Below, piece after piece: positions 6,375 to 9,662 of a DNA stretch of 9,662 nucleotides. The notes beneath the pieces are model-generated. The model saw only the letters and a list, made by a program, of their open reading frames with translations. It was not told the origin of the DNA and did not search any database. The stretch comes from an uncultured Altererythrobacter sp. Its GTDB lineage: Bacteria; Pseudomonadota; Alphaproteobacteria; Sphingomonadales; Sphingomonadaceae. The stretch spans positions 1 through 9,662 of the forward strand of contig CALFEA010000314.1 of NCBI GenBank assembly GCA_937950385.1, given 5' to 3'. Position 1 is the first letter of the stretch. Each line of letters starts with the position of its first letter. The position numbers and the translations under genes are program-made.

Positions 6375-8795
6375 CTAAAGCGGATTGCCGTCTTGATCGC
6401 GGAAGATTTCGCGGCGACCGACATGATTGGCGGGGCCAACCAGCCCTTCGCTTTCCATCCGCTCAATCCATTTCGCCGCCGTATTATAACCCACGCCCAT
6501 TTGGCGCTGGAGCCATGAGCCCGAGGCTTTCTGGTTCTCAATCACGATCTGGCAGGCTTGGCGGTATTTGCGCTCTTCGGGATTGTCGGAGGCGGTCAGC
6601 TCATCTTCAAAGTTCAAACCGCCGCCATCTTCGGGCTCTTCGGTGACCGCATCGACATATTCCGGCTTGCCCTGAGAGCGCCAGTAATCGGCGACTTCCT
6701 CAACCTCTTCATCGGATACGAACGGCCCGTGGACGCGGACCATTGCGCCGGTATTGGGCTTATACAGCATATCGCCTTTGCCCAGCAGCTGCTCTGCGCC
6801 TTGCTCACCCAGAATGGTGCGGCTGTCGATCCGGCTGGTGACTTTAAAGCTGATGCGGGTCGGCAAGTTTGCTTTGATCACACCAGTGATCACATCAACC
6901 GATGGGCGCTGCGTTGCCATAATAAGGTGGATACCGGCAGCACGTGATTTCTGGCTGAGGCGCTGAATCAGCACTTCGATTTCCTTGCCGATGGTGACCA
7001 TCAAATCGGCAAGTTCGTCGACGATCAAAACGATGAGCGGCAGAGCTTCGTAATCGAGCTGTTCTTCCTCGAACATTTCCTCGCCCGTATCAGGGTCAAA
7101 GCCCGTTTGAACGCGGCGACCCAGCGGTGTGCCCTTGGCAGCAGCGGCGGTCACTTTCTCGTTGAAATTGCCGATATTGCGCGAGTTGACCGAGGACATC
7201 ATGCGGTAGCGCCGCTCCATCTCCTCAACCGCCCATTTCAGCGCGCGCACGCTCTTATGCGGCTCTGTCACCACGGGGCTGAGCAGATGCGGAATATCGT
7301 CATAGCTTTTCAGCTCGAGCACTTTGGGATCGATTAGGATCAAGCGGCATTCGGCTGGCGTAAAGCGATAGAGCAGCGAGAGCAGTATGGTGTTAAGGCC
7401 AACCGATTTACCCGAACCGGTAGTGCCTGCGACCAGCAAATGCGGCATTGCGGCAAGGTCAGCGACAATCGGTTCACCGGCAATATCCTTGCCCAAAATG
7501 ATCGGCAGCGCGCCGGTCGCATCGGCAAAGTCTGCGCATTCAGCCAGCTCTTTAAACACCACCATTTGCCGGTCCGCATTGGGCAGCTCAATACCCATCA
7601 CAGTCTTGCCGGGAATGGGCGAGACGCGCGCAGAAATCGCGCTCATATTGCGGGCGATATCCTCGGCCAGACCAATCACGCGGCTGGCTTTGATACCGGG
7701 GGCCGGCTCCAGCTCATACATGGTCACAACAGGGCCGGTGCGAACGGCGGTAATCTCACCCTTCACATTGAAATCGTCGAGCACATTTTCGAGCAAGCGC
7801 GCATTGCGTTCCAGCGCCATTTTATCAAGCGCAGGCACTTGATTGGCGGGAGGATCGGTCAACAGGTCCAGACTAGGCAAAGTGTAAGTCGCGAACATAT
7901 CGCGCTGTTTCGCCTTGGGCATTTGTGCCTTTTTGGGCGGCTTTGTCGGATCGCTGATTTCCGGCGGGCGGCGCTTGTGCTCAATGATTGGCGGCGCGTC
8001 ATCAGCTGCGCCGGCGGCTATTTTCCGAGGTTTATCACGCAGCGGTATGTCTTGCGTACCATCACGGGCAAGCAAACCGCCCGTATTGTCCTCCACCACA
8101 GTCCCGCGCCCGCCGCGAATCCAGCGGATCGCTTTGCTGGCAAAAATCGGGAGGGTTAATAGGCCGCGCCAGTCAATTGCGAATACGCGGGTCAGCAAGA
8201 TAACTCCGCCTGCAAGGCTGGCCACGCCAAGCCCCAGAACAATCCAACCTGACGCGCCTTCGCCAAAACGCGCCGCAATCGCTTCAATCGCGGCTGCGCC
8301 CAGCAGGCCCGACATACCGCCCATTTGCGCAGGAAGCGTGCCGCCCGGTCCCTCGAATGCGAGCGCCAACACCGTGCCGAGCAAGACAATCGCCAGCAGC
8401 AATAGTCCAAGTGGCCGCCACCAGCGGGTGGTTTGCTCAAACTCGCTATTCTCGTCCTCATCTTCAACATTGCTCCACAGCTTGCGCGCAGAAATGTAGA
8501 GCAGCGGCAGCAGCAAAATTGCAGGTATTCCAAACAGATACAGAACACGGTCAGCCGCCCATGCCCCGTTCATGCCCATCCAATTGCGCACATCATCGCC
8601 CGATGCCGCAGTGGAAGGCGAGGGGTCTGTTTGCGTATAGCTGACGATGGAGAGCGTTAGGAACACCAGCAGGCCGAACAGGACAACTGCGCCGGTCATT
8701 TGCAAAGCGCGGCTCATGGAGCGGCGAAATGCTGCGCGCCAATCGGCTTTGCCTGTGGGAATCGATTTGTTGCTGTTCATCGCTCGCGACGCCAT
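6375..8795 (-). CDS. ftsK: DNA translocase FtsK
   Basis: An 806-residue septal DNA pump that moves the chromosome termini apart and activates XerCD recombination at dif during division. Four membrane helices lie at about residues 33-52, 82-101, 127-147 and 180-202. A Pro/Lys-rich linker (about 230-300) is short, as is usual in alphaproteobacteria. The RecA-like motor has Walker A GTTGSGKS (457-464) and Walker B LIVLIVDELADLM with Asp593/Glu594. The gamma winged-helix domain (about 744-803: ASGSWLQRQMGVGYNTAAKWIERME) reads polar KOPS sequences. The start ATG 8795 has AGGAG nine bases upstream. The gene appears intact, with all domains present. An MmgE/PrpD gene follows after three bases, which suggests co-transcription without an obvious functional tie. 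Confidence 0.97.
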   Translation of the reverse strand: MASRAMNSNKSIPTGKADWRAAFRRSMSRALQMTGAVVLFGLLVFLTLSIVSYTQTDPSPSTAASGDDVRNWMGMNGAWAADRVLYLFGIPAILLLPLLYISARKLWSNVEDEDENSEFEQTTRWWRPLGLLLLAIVLLGTVLALAFEGPGGTLPAQMGGMSGLLGAAAIEAIAARFGEGASGWIVLGLGVASLAGGVILLTRVFAIDWRGLLTLPIFASKAIRWIRGGRGTVVEDNTGGLLARDGTQDIPLRDKPRKIAAGAADDAPPIIEHKRRPPEISDPTKPPKKAQMPKAKQRDMFATYTLPSLDLLTDPPANQVPALDKMALERNARLLENVLDDFNVKGEITAVRTGPVVTMYELEPAPGIKASRVIGLAEDIARNMSAISARVSPIPGKTVMGIELPNADRQMVVFKELAECADFADATGALPIILGKDIAGEPIVADLAAMPHLLVAGTTGSGKSVGLNTILLSLLYRFTPAECRLILIDPKVLELKSYDDIPHLLSPVVTEPHKSVRALKWAVEEMERRYRMMSSVNSRNIGNFNEKVTAAAAKGTPLGRRVQTGFDPDTGEEMFEEEQLDYEALPLIVLIVDELADLMVTIGKEIEVLIQRLSQKSRAAGIHLIMATQRPSVDVITGVIKANLPTRISFKVTSRIDSRTILGEQGAEQLLGKGDMLYKPNTGAMVRVHGPFVSDEEVEEVADYWRSQGKPEYVDAVTEEPEDGGGLNFEDELTASDNPEERKYRQACQIVIENQKASGSWLQRQMGVGYNTAAKWIERMESEGLVGPANHVGRREIFRDQDGNPL

Positions 8796-8816
8796 GGGGT
8801 TTGTCTCCTGAAATCA

Positions 8817-8845
8817 CCATGAATCCAAGGGGACTCCCGCGTCAA
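8817..8845 (-). promoter_or_regulatory. Possible ftsK promoter
   Basis: Read on the minus strand, TTGACG (8845-8840) is a near-perfect -35 element. Seventeen bases later TCATGG (8822-8817) is only a poor -10; TTCATG one base nearer is no better. It lies in the 71-base gap between the ThiE-like gene and ftsK, where a promoter is expected because no terminator is seen. Support rests mainly on the -35. Confidence 0.35.
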
Positions 8846-8866
8846 GAGGGGATCGATGAGTGTACT

Positions 8867-9406
8867 CTAACCGCTAAGGCCATCAATCGCGGCCCATCGC
8901 TCCCATTTCAGCGCCTTTGCCTTGGCCGCATCCATTCCGCCCAGGGCAATAATTGGTACAGGAGATAGCTTGGCGAGCATCCGAAAACGCGCCGCGCCTA
9001 GCACTGGCTCCCCGGGATGGGAGGTGGTTGGAAAGACTGGCGAAAGCAATATAGCGTCAGCGCCTTTCCTGCCTGCTTGCGCAATTTCGGAGGGGTTATG
9101 CGCGGTTGCCAATTGGATCAAACCGCGCCGTTTTGGCGTTAATGAAAGCGGCGCGCCATATATGCCATGAGCGCCCCATTCTCGCGCCGTTTGCGCACTG
9201 TCTGCCAAAACAAGCATGTGATCTCGGCTTTGGCCTCGCCGTCTCAAAGCCTCAAAACGGGCCCATCTGGCGGCGTCATCCAAGTGATAATGCCGGTAAA
9301 TAAAGCCCGAACCACGCGGCAAATTGTCCAGCGCGCGTTCCAAAACCGCATCATTGCGCTCATCAGAAATCAGCCAAATTTTCGGGAGGGACTGGTGTTG
9401 CCGCAT
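8867..9406 (-). CDS. Short ThiE/TenI-like protein (putative thiamine phosphate synthase)
   Basis: A 179-residue TIM-barrel protein of the thiamine monophosphate synthase/TENI family. The phosphate-binding half is clear: GADAILLSPVFPTTSHPGEPVLG (115-137) and VPIIALGGMD (150-159). The N-terminal half is shortened and diverged: where ThiE has a Q-x-R-x-K strand it reads FIYRHYHL (35-42), where ThiE has an Asn-Asp pair it reads LVLADSA (65-71), and the Lys after the PT-T motif is His130. ThiE is usually about 210 residues. I use ATG 9406 because the longer start at 9451 would run into the divergent yggS gene. No ribosome binding site precedes 9406; a TATAAC lies just upstream. It may be a true ThiE, a TenI-like tautomerase or a repurposed relative. 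No other thiamine gene is in view. Confidence 0.75.
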   Translation of the reverse strand: MRQHQSLPKIWLISDERNDAVLERALDNLPRGSGFIYRHYHLDDAARWARFEALRRRGQSRDHMLVLADSAQTAREWGAHGIYGAPLSLTPKRRGLIQLATAHNPSEIAQAGRKGADAILLSPVFPTTSHPGEPVLGAARFRMLAKLSPVPIIALGGMDAAKAKALKWERWAAIDGLSG

Positions 9407-9412
9407 CGCTTG

Positions 9413-9420
9413 GTTATAGC
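9413..9420. promoter_or_regulatory. Two-way TATA element between thiE-like gene and yggS
   Basis: The eight bases GTTATAGC give TATAAC on the minus strand (9418-9413) and TATAGC on the plus strand (9415-9420), both good -10 hexamers. With normal spacing, minus-strand transcription would begin at 9406, the A of the ThiE-like start codon, and plus-strand transcription near 9427, three bases before the yggS ATG. No convincing -35 was found on either side. Confidence 0.4.
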
Positions 9421-9429
9421 GTAGCGCCC

Positions 9430-9662
9430 ATGGAAAGCACACCCAGTTCATTGCTCGAAAATGTCCACGCGCAGATCGCCCGCGCTTGCAAAGCAGGTCG
9501 CCGGTCGCCTGATGATGTGATGCTGATCGCGGTCAGCAAAACGCATCCCGCAGGGCGGATCACGCCTTTGGTTGACGCTGGTCAGCGCGTTTTTGGCGAA
9601 AACCGCGTGCAAGAAGCGCAGGAGAAATGGCCTGCTCTGATAGAGCAATATCCCGATATTGA
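9430..9662 (+). CDS. yggS: YggS family PLP homeostasis protein, N-terminal part
   Basis: Cut by the right edge after 77 codons of a protein usually about 220-230 residues long. It is the pyridoxal-phosphate-binding YggS/PROSC (PLPBP) protein, which resembles the alanine racemase N-terminal barrel but has no known catalytic activity and buffers vitamin B6 in the cytoplasm. The strand with the PLP-linking lysine is seen as VMLIAVSKTHP (Lys37), followed by the family signature VFGENRVQEAQEKW. The ATG at 9430 gives the expected short N-terminal helix (SSLLENVHAQIARACKAGRR). No ribosome binding site is visible in the 23 bases before it. It diverges from the ThiE-like gene. Confidence 0.93.
   Translation, partial: MESTPSSLLENVHAQIARACKAGRRSPDDVMLIAVSKTHPAGRITPLVDAGQRVFGENRVQEAQEKWPALIEQYPDI

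Noticed and set aside
7440..8159. 239-codon open frame on the plus strand inside ftsK
   Set aside because: Antisense shadow of ftsK with a low-complexity His/Arg-rich translation and no ribosome binding site.
8858..8867. GAGT-GT-ACTC inverted repeat at the end of the ThiE-like gene
   Set aside because: Four-base arms with a two-base loop cannot form a stable hairpin and no T-run follows.
1..9662. tRNA or rRNA genes, CRISPR arrays, insertion-sequence ends, phage or toxin-antitoxin genes
   Set aside because: Looked for on both strands; no cloverleaf, regularly spaced repeats, transposase-like frame or terminal inverted repeats were seen.

Overview
The window is chromosomal core DNA from an alphaproteobacterium, most likely Sphingomonadales (Erythrobacteraceae-like). 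I infer this from protein style and gene content: an oligopeptidase B, an OprO/OprP-type porin with an N-terminal coiled coil, a lone pstS, an MmgE/PrpD protein, FtsK and a short ThiE-like protein. Base composition is moderately GC-rich and even throughout. I see no tRNA or rRNA, no insertion sequence, no CRISPR array and no sign of recent transfer. Coding density is high; no gene-free stretch reaches 300 bases, and the longest (1475-1577) holds a phosphate-starvation promoter.

Left part, plus strand (2-1474): the C-terminal ~40% of oligopeptidase B (ptrB) enters from outside the window. A 91-residue three-helix membrane protein follows with a 20-base overlap. A hot-dog-fold acyl-CoA thioesterase comes next, joined by an ATGA stop/start overlap. 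The three are probably co-transcribed.

Phosphate unit, plus strand (1475-4102): a clear Pho box (7+4+7 direct repeat) stands before a phosphate-selective-type porin. The porin is followed 36 bases later by the lipoprotein phosphate-binding protein PstS. Together they would carry phosphate across the outer membrane and capture it in the periplasm. The permease and ATPase genes (pstCAB) are not here. A UUCG-capped hairpin and a strong, probably two-way terminator separate this unit from the convergent genes.

Minus-strand unit (4111-8795): ftsK (DNA translocase of the divisome), then 3 bases later an MmgE/PrpD-family protein, then a MobA-like nucleotidyltransferase-fold protein with an altered glycine loop. 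The last two have no assignable pathway. Their spacing to each other and to ftsK suggests one transcript.

Right end: a short ThiE/TenI-like protein (minus) and the start of the PLP-homeostasis gene yggS (plus) diverge from a gap of only 23 bases. One TATA element there could serve both strands and would give leaderless or nearly leaderless messages.

I did not find a convincing wholly new system. The points most worth following are the MmgE/nucleotidyltransferase pair behind ftsK, the active-site-poor ThiE homologue with its shared promoter, and the Pho-controlled porin-pstS pair without pstCAB.
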